In this document: in pieces, positions 20,641 to 30,462 of the stretch | How positions within the stretch are numbered: the first letter of the stretch is position 1 | Layout of the letters: each line of letters starts with the position of its first letter | Assembly: GCA_937959275.1 (NCBI GenBank) | Contig: CALGLU010000025.1 | Span: forward strand, 1-64,000 | Source of the DNA: an uncultured Saprospiraceae bacterium | Lineage (GTDB): Bacteria; Bacteroidota; Bacteroidia; Chitinophagales; Saprospiraceae | Direction of reading: 5' to 3' | DNA length: 64,000 nt | The notes under the pieces: generated by a model | What the model was told of the DNA's origin: nothing | What the model saw: the letters and a program-made list of their open reading frames with translations, nothing else | Database searches by the model: none | Translations under genes and position numbers: made by a program

Positions 20641-21876
20641 GTGAACTATCGATATTTTGCTTGGATGAGTATTGGGGTAATTGGTATGATTAGCCTATTA
20701 TATACAAGCTGCTCTCGTAAATTGCTCACAGAACGAATTACTCAAATTGACCAAGTTGAACTATCTAAGAATCAAAAATCTACAACGAATGCTTGCCGCG
20801 ACGCCTTAGCTTACACGCCTTATCCAGAAAGCCAAGCATTGTTTCCGACACAACGAGTGCGACTTAATTTCCACTTTCTAAATACAGAAGATAAGACGAA
20901 TAATTATTCAATTGACAAGTCTAAAGATCTAGTTAAACAATTACTCAGGAATGCGAATCTGAGATTAAAGACGAATCATAAAATGAATTTGCCCATCGGT
21001 AATGATACACCGGTGTGTCTTCCCTCATATGAATATATCTTACAGAGTCAAGATGATGATGACGGTATTTATTTTCACTACGATGATGAGTTATGTTTTT
21101 TTGCGAATAAAGGAAAATTTAGAAATAATTACAACACTGATGTTATAGAAAAATATGCTGTCGGTTTGGACACCATTATTAATGTCTTTTTCATGCCGCA
21201 CATTCCAGAAGAAAAACGGTCCAAGTCGTATAAAGTCACTCGAACAGGTGTTGCGCTTGGCAATGGATTGAAAATAGCTGGTTTTTTTGAAACGGGTAAA
21301 CAGCCATGGGAGATTGCAACGTTACTCAATCACGAAGTTGGTCATATTTTAGGATTGCGACACTCTTGGAATACGAATGACGGATGCGAAGACACACCTC
21401 GTAATCCAAACTGTTGGTCAAGTAAAGGGACTGGGAATTGTACAGTGGCATCGAATAATGTTATGGATTATAATAACAGCCAAATGGCATGGACACCTTG
21501 TCAGCTAGGATTAATACATCGGCAATTCAACGACCAATACGCAACTCAACGAAAGCTACTAGTGCCTCAGTGGTGTGAGTATTCTTCAAAAGCCTTACTG
21601 ATTCATGAAGATCAAGTCTGGGAAGGGGCAAAGGATATGCATAGTGATATCATTGTTAAATCTGGAGCGGCCCTCATGATAAAATGCAGAGTTCATCTTC
21701 CGCAAGGAGCCATGATTAAAGTCGAACCAGGAGCAACTTTAATTTTAGATGCTTGCTATCTACATAATGATTGTGGGATGGAGTGGGGTGGGATAGAAGT
21801 CATGACTAGAGGGAAGAAGAAAGGGCTAGTTATCAGTAATGGTGATGTTAGATTGGAGAATATAGTAGCTGATTAA
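20641..21876 (+). CDS. M43-like metzincin metalloprotease, likely membrane-anchored
   Basis: 411 residues from a GTG start. A hydrophobic N-terminus ends in YTSC, a weak lipobox. The zinc motif HEVGHILGLRH uses His231, Glu232, His235 and His241, and NVMDY further on is the metzincin Met-turn. The spacing with Cys pairs between (CEDTPRNPNCW, GNC) fits the pappalysin/cytophagalysin family M43. The last ~80 residues (IIVKSGAALMIKCRVHLPQGAMIKVEPGATLILD) look like the first turns of a beta-helix that ends early. No T9SS tail. Confidence 0.82.
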   Translation: MNYRYFAWMSIGVIGMISLLYTSCSRKLLTERITQIDQVELSKNQKSTTNACRDALAYTPYPESQALFPTQRVRLNFHFLNTEDKTNNYSIDKSKDLVKQLLRNANLRLKTNHKMNLPIGNDTPVCLPSYEYILQSQDDDDGIYFHYDDELCFFANKGKFRNNYNTDVIEKYAVGLDTIINVFFMPHIPEEKRSKSYKVTRTGVALGNGLKIAGFFETGKQPWEIATLLNHEVGHILGLRHSWNTNDGCEDTPRNPNCWSSKGTGNCTVASNNVMDYNNSQMAWTPCQLGLIHRQFNDQYATQRKLLVPQWCEYSSKALLIHEDQVWEGAKDMHSDIIVKSGAALMIKCRVHLPQGAMIKVEPGATLILDACYLHNDCGMEWGGIEVMTRGKKKGLVISNGDVRLENIVAD

Positions 21877-21879
21877 AAT

Positions 21880-22572
21880 TCAAACTAGGCTGACATGATT
21901 TACTAATGCATTTAAGTCGCGAATTGTGTATGTTGGAGAGAATTCGCTTGTGTTCTCTTTTTGACTCGGATTGTACCAGCACGTTTTAAATCCGAAGGAT
22001 TGTGCTCCACCTATATCTGATTGGATATTGTCACCGATGACAAGTACACGCGATTTATCTGATTCGTCGATTCTATCGTAGACATGTTGAAAATAACGTG
22101 GATCGGGTTTGGCAAGATTTATTTCATCACTCACAAAAACATGTTCAAAATAGTCATCCAATTGATGCTTAGTTAAGCGTCTGCGTTGAACTTCTTTTAA
22201 TCCATTGGTGACAATACCCAATGTGAAGTTTTTTTGTAATGTTTGTAGTGCCTCTACTGTTTGGGCTAAAATTTTCGGATGTGCCACGATTTGTTCAAGA
22301 TAAAATGCATTCATTTCATAACCATCAATATCTTGAATGTTCAATGACTCTAGAAATAGAGTAAATCTTTTTTTACGGATGTCTTCAGTGTTAATGAGGC
22401 CTTGCTCGAACTCAGTCCAAAGGCTATGGTTTATGGTTTTATACAGTTGATAATTATCATCATTCCATTCAATGTTATATTTGCTAAAGGTGTCTTGAAG
22501 CCCTTTATAAGCACTATGGGTAAAATCGACTAAGGTATTATCAAAATCAAATAAGAGGTGTGAATACTCCAT
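21880..22572 (-). CDS. HAD phosphatase, YjjG-type pyrimidine nucleotidase family
   Basis: 230 residues. Motif I LFDFDNTLVDF (nucleophile Asp9, Asp11), motif II IVTNG, motif III with Lys in LAKPDPRYF, and motif IV GDNIQSDIGGA. A helical cap lies between motifs I and II. The pattern matches the YjjG family, which dephosphorylates non-canonical pyrimidine nucleotides. Convergent with the M43 gene, 3 bp apart. Confidence 0.85.
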   Translation of the reverse strand: MEYSHLLFDFDNTLVDFTHSAYKGLQDTFSKYNIEWNDDNYQLYKTINHSLWTEFEQGLINTEDIRKKRFTLFLESLNIQDIDGYEMNAFYLEQIVAHPKILAQTVEALQTLQKNFTLGIVTNGLKEVQRRRLTKHQLDDYFEHVFVSDEINLAKPDPRYFQHVYDRIDESDKSRVLVIGDNIQSDIGGAQSFGFKTCWYNPSQKENTSEFSPTYTIRDLNALVNHVSLV

Positions 22573-22623
22573 TTCTAAATGTAACTAATCTTATTTAGTT
22601 ATTCACACAATTGTAAATACTCA

Positions 22624-22653
22624 TTGGAAGCTATTTTTTTCGTGGTACATTTG
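22624..22653 (+). promoter_or_regulatory. Promoter of the thioesterase-SDR operon
   Basis: TTG at 22624-22626, 19-nt spacer and TACATTTG at 22646-22653: a good fit to the Bacteroidota TTG/TANNTTTG consensus. It leaves a leader of about 30 nt. Confidence 0.6.
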
Positions 22654-22688
22654 ATTCAATAAATAGAATTTAGCAAGACTTATAAAAA

Positions 22689-23243
22689 ATGGAAAAGGAA
22701 TATAAAAGAAGTGAAGATTCACAAATTACCATTACTGATTTGATGTTACCATCTCATTCTAATTTTAGTGGAAAGATACATGGAGGCCATATTTTAAACT
22801 TGATGGATCAGGTGGCTTTTGCTTGCGCATCAAAACATTCTAGAAACTATTGTGTGACTGCGTCAGTAAATAAAGTCGATTTCTTAAATTCAGTGGAAGT
22901 TGGAGAATTATTGACAATGAAAGCATCTGTCAATTATACGGGAAGAACTTCGATGGAAGTCGGGGTGAGAGTCGAAGCAGAGAACATTCAATCAGGTTAT
23001 GTGAAACATTGCAACTCGTCGTATTTTACGATGGTTGCAAAAGATGCTGATGGTAACAATGCAGAAGTGCCTGGGCTGATATTACACTCAGTGGACGACA
23101 TACGGCGTTTTTCAAGATCTATCAAACGCAAGGAGCAGGCTAAGCAGCGGCAAAATCTATTTAAAGATAAGGACTTTGTTGTTGAAGAATACATCGAGTT
23201 ACTCAAATCCCATAATGCTAAAATAGATCTACAAGAATCATGA
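22689..23243 (+). CDS. Acyl-CoA thioesterase, hotdog fold
   Basis: 184 residues. HSNFSGKIHGGHILNLMDQVAFACASKHS is the hotdog helix region with the catalytic Asp, and the following strands (VTASVNKVDFLNSVEVGE, YTGRTSMEVGVRVEAE) match the YciA/BFIT-type acyl-CoA thioesterases. A ~50-residue basic helical tail extends the usual length. Stop and next start overlap (ATGA), so it is coupled to the SDR gene. Confidence 0.88.
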   Translation: MEKEYKRSEDSQITITDLMLPSHSNFSGKIHGGHILNLMDQVAFACASKHSRNYCVTASVNKVDFLNSVEVGELLTMKASVNYTGRTSMEVGVRVEAENIQSGYVKHCNSSYFTMVAKDADGNNAEVPGLILHSVDDIRRFSRSIKRKEQAKQRQNLFKDKDFVVEEYIELLKSHNAKIDLQES

Positions 23244-24028
23244 ATATAAATCTAAGTAATAAGTGTGCTTTGGTGTGCGGAGGCTCCAAAGGGATTGGCT
23301 TTGCGACGGCAAAAGAGCTCGCGGGATTAGGTGCAAAGATTATAATATTATCGAGATCAGAAGAAAACCTAAAAGCGGCTATTCAAGAAATAGATGCAAT
23401 TAATGGATTAGAGAATCAGTACATCGTAGCAGATGTTTCTGACACAGCTTATTTAAAGGATCAGGTAGGACAAGCCTTAGAATCTGCGGGCGCTATCCAT
23501 ATCCTAATCAATAATGGTGGTGGACCTCCTGGTGGCATGATAGTCGATGCGATAGCAGATCAATTTATAGCAGCCTTTCAAGCTCATTTGATTGCTGCGC
23601 ATAGCCTTGTACAATTATTGGCACCTAAGATGAGAGAAGCGGGGTATGGTAGAATTATAAATATTGTATCTACCTCCGTGCGTCAGCCGATCTTAGGCTT
23701 GGGTGTGTCTAATACAATTCGTGGTAGCATCGCTAGCTGGTCTAAAACGATGTCAATCGAGTTGGCACCTGATGGGATCACTGTTAATAATATCCTGCCT
23801 GGCACAACAAAGACGGGTCGCCTGACAGAAATTATGAAAGGTGTCGAGCATGCATCTGATCTTTCTAAAGATGAAGTGACAAATCAGTTTTTGTCTCAAA
23901 TTCCGATGGGGCGCTTTGCAGAGGTTGAGGAGGTTGCTGCAACAGCTGCTTTTTTGGCTAGCCCTGCTGCGTCATATATTACGGGTGTGAGCTTGCCTGT
24001 GGATGGTGGGAAGATTCGCAGTATTTGA
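23240..24028 (+). CDS. SDR-fold oxidoreductase lacking the canonical YxxxK
   Basis: 262 residues. Nucleotide motif GGSKGIG (14-20), NNGGGPPGG, and C-terminal PVDGG are standard for classical SDRs. Catalytic Ser144 is present, but the position 13 residues on, normally Tyr, is Ser157, and the Lys position is Arg161 (SNTIR). A known SDR subgroup has SNxxR here. It may be a reductase with altered chemistry or a non-catalytic NAD(P)-binding protein. Co-translated with the acyl-CoA thioesterase, so fatty-acyl metabolism is a fair guess. Confidence 0.85.
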   Translation: MNINLSNKCALVCGGSKGIGFATAKELAGLGAKIIILSRSEENLKAAIQEIDAINGLENQYIVADVSDTAYLKDQVGQALESAGAIHILINNGGGPPGGMIVDAIADQFIAAFQAHLIAAHSLVQLLAPKMREAGYGRIINIVSTSVRQPILGLGVSNTIRGSIASWSKTMSIELAPDGITVNNILPGTTKTGRLTEIMKGVEHASDLSKDEVTNQFLSQIPMGRFAEVEEVAATAAFLASPAASYITGVSLPVDGGKIRSI

Positions 24029-24084
24029 GGGAAAGTAATAATTTATTTTTCAGTTGCTTATCAAAGGTGTTTCAATGCTTGTTT

Positions 24085-24642
24085 TTAAGAAGATGATTTA
24101 GTCCATTCTTCTTTATCAATAGCCAATAAATTTTCATCTACCCATTGACCGTTTTTTTTAAATCCTTTTTCAATATAATTTATAAATGTCATGCCATTGC
24201 TTTTGAGCACTTTTTCACTTCCTGTATTCCATACGGCATGACATGCTTCGATACTGTTTGCATGTAATTGTTCAAATCCAAATTTGAGAATAACACAAAC
24301 GGCTTCAGTCATGACCCCTTTTTTTTGATGTATGGGATGAGTCCAGAAACCGATATTCCATCTATCTTTTATATCTGTCATCCGAATTGATATCCGTCCT
24401 AAAAATTCTGATCTCTTTTTTTTCTCAATTGTGAAACTGAAAGCTTTTCCTTGCTCCCAAGCTTTTATACCATTGTGCAAAGGTTTAATTAATTCTTCTT
24501 TACTATTAGGTGGATCCCATAACATACCATCATTGAAGCCCTCAAATCTTGTTGCTGAAAATATATGATCAAAATCGTCAGCTGAAGGAATACGTAGTTT
24601 TAAATTTTTAGAAGTTAGGACTATTGATTTATCGATTCGCAT
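24085..24642 (-). CDS. GNAT N-acetyltransferase, RimJ/RimL type
   Basis: 185 residues from the ATG at 24642 (a GTG at 24651 is an alternative). LTSKNLKLRIPSADD at the start, GRISIRMTDIKDRWNIGFWTHPIHQKKGVMTEAV with the acetyl-CoA loop in modified form, and EACHAVWNTGSEKVLKSNGM match the GNAT_3 layout used for ribosomal-protein N-termini and small molecules. Single gene. Confidence 0.85.
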   Translation of the reverse strand: MRIDKSIVLTSKNLKLRIPSADDFDHIFSATRFEGFNDGMLWDPPNSKEELIKPLHNGIKAWEQGKAFSFTIEKKKRSEFLGRISIRMTDIKDRWNIGFWTHPIHQKKGVMTEAVCVILKFGFEQLHANSIEACHAVWNTGSEKVLKSNGMTFINYIEKGFKKNGQWVDENLLAIDKEEWTKSSS

Positions 24643-24746
24643 TCTCAGCACTTTAATATTTCATTAGATTCAATGTTGAACGTTTAGTTAGTTCTGTAGT
24701 TGCTGTATTTCATTTAAATATCCGAACTAGAGGCTACAAGATTAAA

Positions 24747-25445
24747 TTACCTTAATGATTCAGTCAGTTTCCGAATGGGTGTCAATCGAATATATTCAAA
24801 AGCCACTTCTGACCCTTCTGCCTGCACCGCAATCTGCCCAGACGATACAGTCGCTTCATAGCCATGATTAATGAAGACATCATTAAGCCAAACTTTAATC
24901 TCATCATCGACACATTCAACGACCATTCGATTCCATTCTCCCAGTGGTTTCTCCGTCCCATCTGTTAAATTAAGGATTCGCCTCTTCTTCCCTTCTGTAA
25001 TGCCCCATTCCTCAACGGGACCTCTTCGCTCAATCATATTTGGCACTTTGATATCTTGAACAATACACCAAAAGTCGCCAGCATCTTGATTCATCATTTG
25101 AACCTCAATCGACTTAGGAAACATTTTATATAATGATCGAGGCGTAGACGCATGCACAAGCAGTCCACAATTTCCAGGCTCACCAACAAAGCGATATTTT
25201 GTTTCGATTCGATAATTGCTGTAAATCTGATCTGTGATCAAATGCCCTTGTGGATTGCCCAGACTGACAAGCTGCCCATCCCTCACGACGAACGGTATGA
25301 TCGCATCAGGAATGGTATCTAAGTCAGGGACATCTATATGCCAGCCTGCTAAATCCTGTCCATTAAATAATTGAATTGTTTTTGAATGGCATGAGCTCAA
25401 GAAAAGTATTGCTGTAATTAGCAGTAGATAGTAAAATGATTTCAT
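24747..25445 (-). CDS. DUF1080 (3-keto-disaccharide hydrolase-like) lipoprotein
   Basis: 232 residues from the ATG at 25445. Lipobox FLSSC, then IQLFNGQDLAGWH, which is the usual opening of DUF1080 domains, NYRIETKYRF, SIEVQMMNQDAGDFW, GEWNRMVVECVDDEIKVWLNDVFI and GQIAVQAEGSEVAFEYIRL. The fold is concanavalin-like; some members cleave 3-keto-glycosides. Acts outside the cytoplasm. Confidence 0.9.
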   Translation of the reverse strand: MKSFYYLLLITAILFLSSCHSKTIQLFNGQDLAGWHIDVPDLDTIPDAIIPFVVRDGQLVSLGNPQGHLITDQIYSNYRIETKYRFVGEPGNCGLLVHASTPRSLYKMFPKSIEVQMMNQDAGDFWCIVQDIKVPNMIERRGPVEEWGITEGKKRRILNLTDGTEKPLGEWNRMVVECVDDEIKVWLNDVFINHGYEATVSSGQIAVQAEGSEVAFEYIRLTPIRKLTESLR

Positions 25446-25475
25446 AGTACTTAAAAGTAATGAAAATCTGAACAC

Positions 25476-25831
25476 GGATTAAATGGATTATTGGATGACA
25501 CTGATTTGAATGTAGTATGATTATTATTTTAGAGTTCTTAATAATTTAATCCTCAGCTAAGTTTAGTTGCTCCGTTCTTTCTGAATATTTTACTCAACAC
25601 CCAAAACTCCATTAGGCACATCTTCAAATCAGCATAACATCAATTTCAGTTCTTTATTATTGTCAGAATTAAGATTGTTAGGATGTTCAGATTTTAGGAT
25701 TCCTACTACGATGAATCCTAAACAATTTTAGTTGCTCTGTTCTTCATTAATACACGCACACAACACTTAAAACTCAACACCTGCCTGCAGGCAGGCTCAA
25801 TACTACCGCAGGCATCCCCTCCACTTTAAAC
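25476..25831. other. Intergenic 356 bp: diverged direct duplication and a 16-bp palindrome
   Basis: TTTAGTTGCTCCGTTCTT at 25562 recurs as TTTAGTTGCTCTGTTCTT at 25727, each followed by a similar CAACAC...AAAACTC tail, a diverged duplication about 165 bp apart. CCTGCCTGCAGGCAGG at 25780-25795 is a perfect palindrome. No gene is visible. Confidence 0.6.
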
Positions 25832-28800
25832 TTACCGACCATCAGGCATATCTGGATAATATGGTTTTTCCTTATTTGTCCACAACAAAAACCGTCGCTT
25901 TAACCGATAGGCTAACCAATACATCACGGGCACAACCACCAAGGTCAAAAATGTCGCGAACACTAATCCGTAAATCACCGTCCAAGCCATCGGACCCCAC
26001 ATCGCTGTATTATCTCCACCGATAAAAATATTCGGATTTAAGTCAGTGACTAAGGTTCTAAAATTAAAATTAAAACCAATGGCTAATGGCACCAGTCCTA
26101 GTACCGTAGTTATTGCTGTTAGTAGTACCGGACGCAGCCTTGTCGAACCACCTTCGATGATACAGGCTTTGACATCTTCTTTTGTCATGTAGATCATATC
26201 GCTGATGCCTAAAGATTCTCGTTTGTTTTTTACAAGCAGATTGATGTAGTCAATCAATACGATGGCATTATTGACCACAATCCCCGCAAGCGCAATAATC
26301 CCAACGCCAGAGAAGATAACAGATACAGTCGTATTAGTTATGATATAGCCAAGCAACACACCGATCGTACTAAATAGCACAGACAGAATAATAATGAATG
26401 GCGAAATCACTGAATTAAATTGGCCAACAATAATGATGAATATTAAAAAGATAGCAACGATAAATGCTGACTGTAAAAAGCCCATATCTGCAGCTTGAGA
26501 TTCTTGCTCTCCAGTAAAAGCAATCTTGTATCCATCAGGTAAAGAGAAGTCGGCGATGACTGTGCGTAGATCGTCATTGATTTCATTGGCATTGTAACCT
26601 TCCAAGACATTGGAGGAGACTGAGATGACTCGTTCTTGATTCAATCGCTTGATCGAACTATAGGTAGATGTATATTCAAATTCTGCAATCGTCGAAATAG
26701 GGATTTGGACGATTCGTCCTTGTCGAGCTTGATCTCTGAATGTTACTTTTTGATTCAGTAAACTCGTGATGTCATTTCTGTATTGATCATTTGCACGGAG
26801 CTGAATCGCATATTCATCTTCATCTTTTTTAAAGGTAGATATCTCTTTACCAAAGACACTTGTTCGAATGGCACTCGCAATTTGAGCTGTAGAAAGGCCA
26901 TAGCGTCGGGCCGCATTTCGATTGATGTGTATCAATAATTCTGGTTTGCCAATCTCAACATCTGCAGTCAATTCTTCTATACCAGCTATGTTTTCTCCGT
27001 TGATATATTGTATTATGCGTTGCGACAGAGAGGCGAGTGTATCGATTTTATCACCAGTGATTTCTATGTTGATAGGAGGGCCAACTGGTGGGCCATCTGC
27101 ATCTTTGTCAACCTGAATAATAACACCAGCGTAGCCCTTGATCGATTCTCTAATATCTTCCATGATGTCAAAGGTGTTGATCTCGCCACGGTATTTTGAG
27201 GACACAAATGATACAGTCAATCTTGATTTGTGCGGAGTGACGCCTGGTTCTGGTGGCTTGTTAGGATCACCGGTGTCTTCACCAATTGTCGTTAAAATAT
27301 CTTGGACGACATCGCCGTATGGTTCGATAGTTTCCTTGACCTTTTGCTCTAACTCTAAGAGAAGATTGTTTGTCGCTTCGATATCTGTTCCGATTGGCAT
27401 CTCGACAAATACATTCACAAAATTAGGATCTGCTGAAGGAAAAAATTCCAAGGGTGGCGGACTGACCTTCATTAAAAAAATGGAAAAGCCAAGTAAGCCA
27501 AATGTCCCTATAAATGCAATGATGGGAACAACACCTTTCAATACAAATTTTATAAAGCGATCGTAGCTACTTTCCATTGCCGGTAGTACACGATTCTGAA
27601 AGGCAAATGAAGCAGGGCGTAGAAATATAAAATTCAGTATTGTTAAAATAATAGCAAAGCCCATGATATTGCGCAGCCAAAGGACACCCATAATGTGTGC
27701 AATGACGGCAATAGTAATCATGGCGATGAGCCAGATCAACACGTTAATTCGTTTCTTATGTTTTCCTCTGGCTGTCTCAGCAGCCTTATCAATTTTCATG
27801 AATCGAGATGTCAATACGGGATTGATAACCAATGCAACGAATAGGGAAGAGGAGAGTACACACATTAAGGTGATTGGGAAGTACCGCATAAACATGCCCA
27901 TAATACCAGGCCAAAACATCAGTGGTAGAAAGGCAGCCAATGTCGTTGCAGTAGAAGCAATGATAGGCATTGCTACTTCAGATGCTCCATATTTCGCTGC
28001 TGATTTTCCATCAAAACCTTCGTCCATATACCGGTAGATATTTTCAACGGTTACAATGGCATTATCAACAAGTAATCCCAATGCCAAGATGAGACTAAAT
28101 AAGGTGACAATATTGAGACTCACTTCCAGTAAGTACAAGATCAAGATACCGATCAGCATAGACAGTGGGATAGCAATCCCTACAAAGGCTGCATTTCTTA
28201 AGCCAAGAAAAAACAATAAAACCATTGTCACAAGTATGACTCCCGAGATGATACTATTCTCTAGGTTAGCCACTTCATCTCTTGTTGATACAGACAGATC
28301 ATTAAATTTTGTAATCTCTAACTCCTCAGGAAACTTAGGTTTTAGATCTGCAAGGACTAGGTCTAATTTGTCGATGGCGGAAAGTAGATTTTGCCCATCT
28401 CGTTTTTTAACTTCTAAGGAGATGACAGGAAAGCCATTCACTCTTGCATAGGTACTGCGTTCTTCAAATCCATACATGACTTCTGCAATATCTCTTAAAT
28501 AGATGGGCCGTTCATTTTCGCTTTTTATAATGACTTGTTCAATTTCATCAATTTCGGTAAACTGTCCTAATACACGGATTGATCGACGGAAATCATTATT
28601 AATAATTTCACCTGCTGACATCGACATGTTTTCTCTAGCAATAGCATTTTCAATGTCCATGAAGGAGACTTGGACCGATTCCATTTTTCTGAGATCGACA
28701 TTTATTTTCACTTCTCGTTCTAGCGCACCTTTCATGACCACTTGTGAGACCTCTGTGATTTCTTCTATTTCGTCTCTATAAAACTCTGCATAGTTGCGTA

Positions 28801-29296
28801 GCTTATCCATCGAGAATGGTCCTGCAACATTGACAACGACGACTGGTTGATCAGACACATTGACTTCATTGATAACCGGGTCATTGTCTAGATCGGATGG
28901 TAATTCTGAATTGGCTTTGTCGACGGCTTCTTTGACATCATCAACGGCTTTGTCGATATCAACATCAGTTCCAAACTTAGCTTGAATCATTGAAAAGTCC
29001 TGAATAGAAGTTGATAGAATGTCTTCTATGCCATTGATGCTTTTTAGTTCTTTTTCTATTGGTCGTGTGATCAGATTTTCAATTTCTGATGCTGCGTTTC
29101 CAAAATAGGGAGTTGTAATGATGACCTGCGGGAAATACGCTTCAGGATATTTTTCTTTAGGCATGGCGATATATGCCTGAATACCAAAAAGAAAAATCAT
29201 AAACGCCAACAAGAAAATACTTGTACCATTTTCAATGGCAAATTTGGTTAGACCAAATTCACGAAATTCGATTTTGTCTACTGGACGTTCTTCCAT
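25832..29296 (-). CDS. RND efflux transporter (HAE1/AcrB family)
   Basis: 1154 residues with the RND layout: TM1 near 15-35, a large periplasmic loop, six TMs, a second loop and six more TMs. Signature segments include DNDPVINEVN, SLILALGLLVDNAIVTVENIYRYM in TM4 (Asp-Asn where AcrB has Asp-Asp) and GIIALAGIVVNNAIVLIDYIN in the second half. About 100 residues longer than AcrB, with an extra TM-rich segment near 500-560. Last gene of a tetR-tolC-adaptor-RND operon; overlaps the adaptor by one base. Substrates unknown. Confidence 0.93.
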   Translation of the reverse strand: MEERPVDKIEFREFGLTKFAIENGTSIFLLAFMIFLFGIQAYIAMPKEKYPEAYFPQVIITTPYFGNAASEIENLITRPIEKELKSINGIEDILSTSIQDFSMIQAKFGTDVDIDKAVDDVKEAVDKANSELPSDLDNDPVINEVNVSDQPVVVVNVAGPFSMDKLRNYAEFYRDEIEEITEVSQVVMKGALEREVKINVDLRKMESVQVSFMDIENAIARENMSMSAGEIINNDFRRSIRVLGQFTEIDEIEQVIIKSENERPIYLRDIAEVMYGFEERSTYARVNGFPVISLEVKKRDGQNLLSAIDKLDLVLADLKPKFPEELEITKFNDLSVSTRDEVANLENSIISGVILVTMVLLFFLGLRNAAFVGIAIPLSMLIGILILYLLEVSLNIVTLFSLILALGLLVDNAIVTVENIYRYMDEGFDGKSAAKYGASEVAMPIIASTATTLAAFLPLMFWPGIMGMFMRYFPITLMCVLSSSLFVALVINPVLTSRFMKIDKAAETARGKHKKRINVLIWLIAMITIAVIAHIMGVLWLRNIMGFAIILTILNFIFLRPASFAFQNRVLPAMESSYDRFIKFVLKGVVPIIAFIGTFGLLGFSIFLMKVSPPPLEFFPSADPNFVNVFVEMPIGTDIEATNNLLLELEQKVKETIEPYGDVVQDILTTIGEDTGDPNKPPEPGVTPHKSRLTVSFVSSKYRGEINTFDIMEDIRESIKGYAGVIIQVDKDADGPPVGPPINIEITGDKIDTLASLSQRIIQYINGENIAGIEELTADVEIGKPELLIHINRNAARRYGLSTAQIASAIRTSVFGKEISTFKKDEDEYAIQLRANDQYRNDITSLLNQKVTFRDQARQGRIVQIPISTIAEFEYTSTYSSIKRLNQERVISVSSNVLEGYNANEINDDLRTVIADFSLPDGYKIAFTGEQESQAADMGFLQSAFIVAIFLIFIIIVGQFNSVISPFIIILSVLFSTIGVLLGYIITNTTVSVIFSGVGIIALAGIVVNNAIVLIDYINLLVKNKRESLGISDMIYMTKEDVKACIIEGGSTRLRPVLLTAITTVLGLVPLAIGFNFNFRTLVTDLNPNIFIGGDNTAMWGPMAWTVIYGLVFATFLTLVVVPVMYWLAYRLKRRFLLWTNKEKPYYPDMPDGR

Positions 29297-30453
29297 TATG
29301 ATTGTATAGCGATAAGTTCTTTATTAGAAACTTGTCTGGCTCCCTTAATAATCAATAAATCTCCTAAGTTGAGCCCATCTGAAATAATGACCTTGTTGTC
29401 ATAACTTTCGCCGGTCTCCACATACACTTTTCGTGTGACTAATTCTGCTGCTGCTGGATTATCGACGACATATACGAATTTATCTCCGCTGATTTCTTCT
29501 TGCACTAAGTTAACTGGGATCACTAAGGCATCTTCCATGGATAAATCTTTAACCAACATTTCTGCTGCTAGATTGGGTTTGTAAAGGCCAGAACTATTAT
29601 TCAGGTTTACTTCGATTTTAAATGTTCTGTTGGCAGGGTCGATCATGCTACCTAGTAATGATATGCGGCCTCGAAGTTCTTTTTCTATAGCAGGTATTTT
29701 TATGTCAACATAATCACCTCGTTTCACGATGCCTAAATAAGATGCAGGTGCATCCACCACAACCTTAACCTTACTCGTGTTCAAAATTTGTATAATTGGA
29801 CCACCAGCAGAGGTTAACTCGCCTGCCTGCCTAATTTCTCTTTCTACAACTCCAGAGCTGGGGCTGTATACATTCTGTTTGGATAGTTGGAATTGGATAC
29901 TCTCTAAACTTTTTTCCAATCTCTCTTTACTGTTTTTAGCTTGCAAGTATTGAATCTCACTACCGATGTTTTGATCCCATAATCTCTTTTGACGCTCATA
30001 CACCGTACTCGCTAATTCCAATGAAGTTTCGATTTCAGCGATTTGATTTTGAATCGATTCTAGATCGATTTTGGCAATCAGTTGGCCACGTCTAACATTC
30101 TGACCTTCTCTAACATAGATGTCTAATATCCGACCACCAATCTCACTCGATGCATTGACTAGGTCTTCAGAGATAATACTGCCTTGCAGAGCGGTATAGC
30201 GTTCGAAGCTGCTGGTTTGGATCGTGTCGATCGTCACCAGTTTAGGAGCTTTGCGCATGCTAGGATCCATATCTTCAAGTTCAGCTTGGAGGGATTTAAT
30301 TTCAGACTCTAGCGTTCTAACTTGCTGTTGTTTCTTTTTAAGAAATACTTTCTTGCCTGCAATGTCTGTTGGTACGATTTCTTCCTTAGCACCCTGCTGA
30401 CAAGCAATAAGGCAACAACACAGGAGATAAACGATTGCTATTTTAAACTTCAT
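29296..30453 (-). CDS. RND periplasmic adaptor (HlyD/MFP family) lipoprotein
   Basis: 385 residues, lipobox CLIAC. A coiled-coil just after the signal (KKKQQQVRTLESEIKSLQAEL), then barrel-sandwich half GGRILDIYVREGQNVRRGQLIAKID, the hairpin coiled coil, and YSPSSGVVEREIRQAGELTSAGGPI as the second half. Links the inner-membrane pump to the TolC-like channel. 9 bp downstream of the tolC-like gene. Confidence 0.92.
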   Translation of the reverse strand: MKFKIAIVYLLCCCLIACQQGAKEEIVPTDIAGKKVFLKKKQQQVRTLESEIKSLQAELEDMDPSMRKAPKLVTIDTIQTSSFERYTALQGSIISEDLVNASSEIGGRILDIYVREGQNVRRGQLIAKIDLESIQNQIAEIETSLELASTVYERQKRLWDQNIGSEIQYLQAKNSKERLEKSLESIQFQLSKQNVYSPSSGVVEREIRQAGELTSAGGPIIQILNTSKVKVVVDAPASYLGIVKRGDYVDIKIPAIEKELRGRISLLGSMIDPANRTFKIEVNLNNSSGLYKPNLAAEMLVKDLSMEDALVIPVNLVQEEISGDKFVYVVDNPAAAELVTRKVYVETGESYDNKVIISDGLNLGDLLIIKGARQVSNKELIAIQS

Positions 30454-30462
30454 CTGTTCTTA

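Noticed and set aside
25780-25795. Insertion-sequence end at CCTGCCTGCAGGCAGG
   Set aside because: No matching inverted end, transposase or target duplication nearby.
26922-28781. Several plus-strand frames inside the RND pump gene
   Set aside because: Antisense to a well-conserved transporter; no homology.
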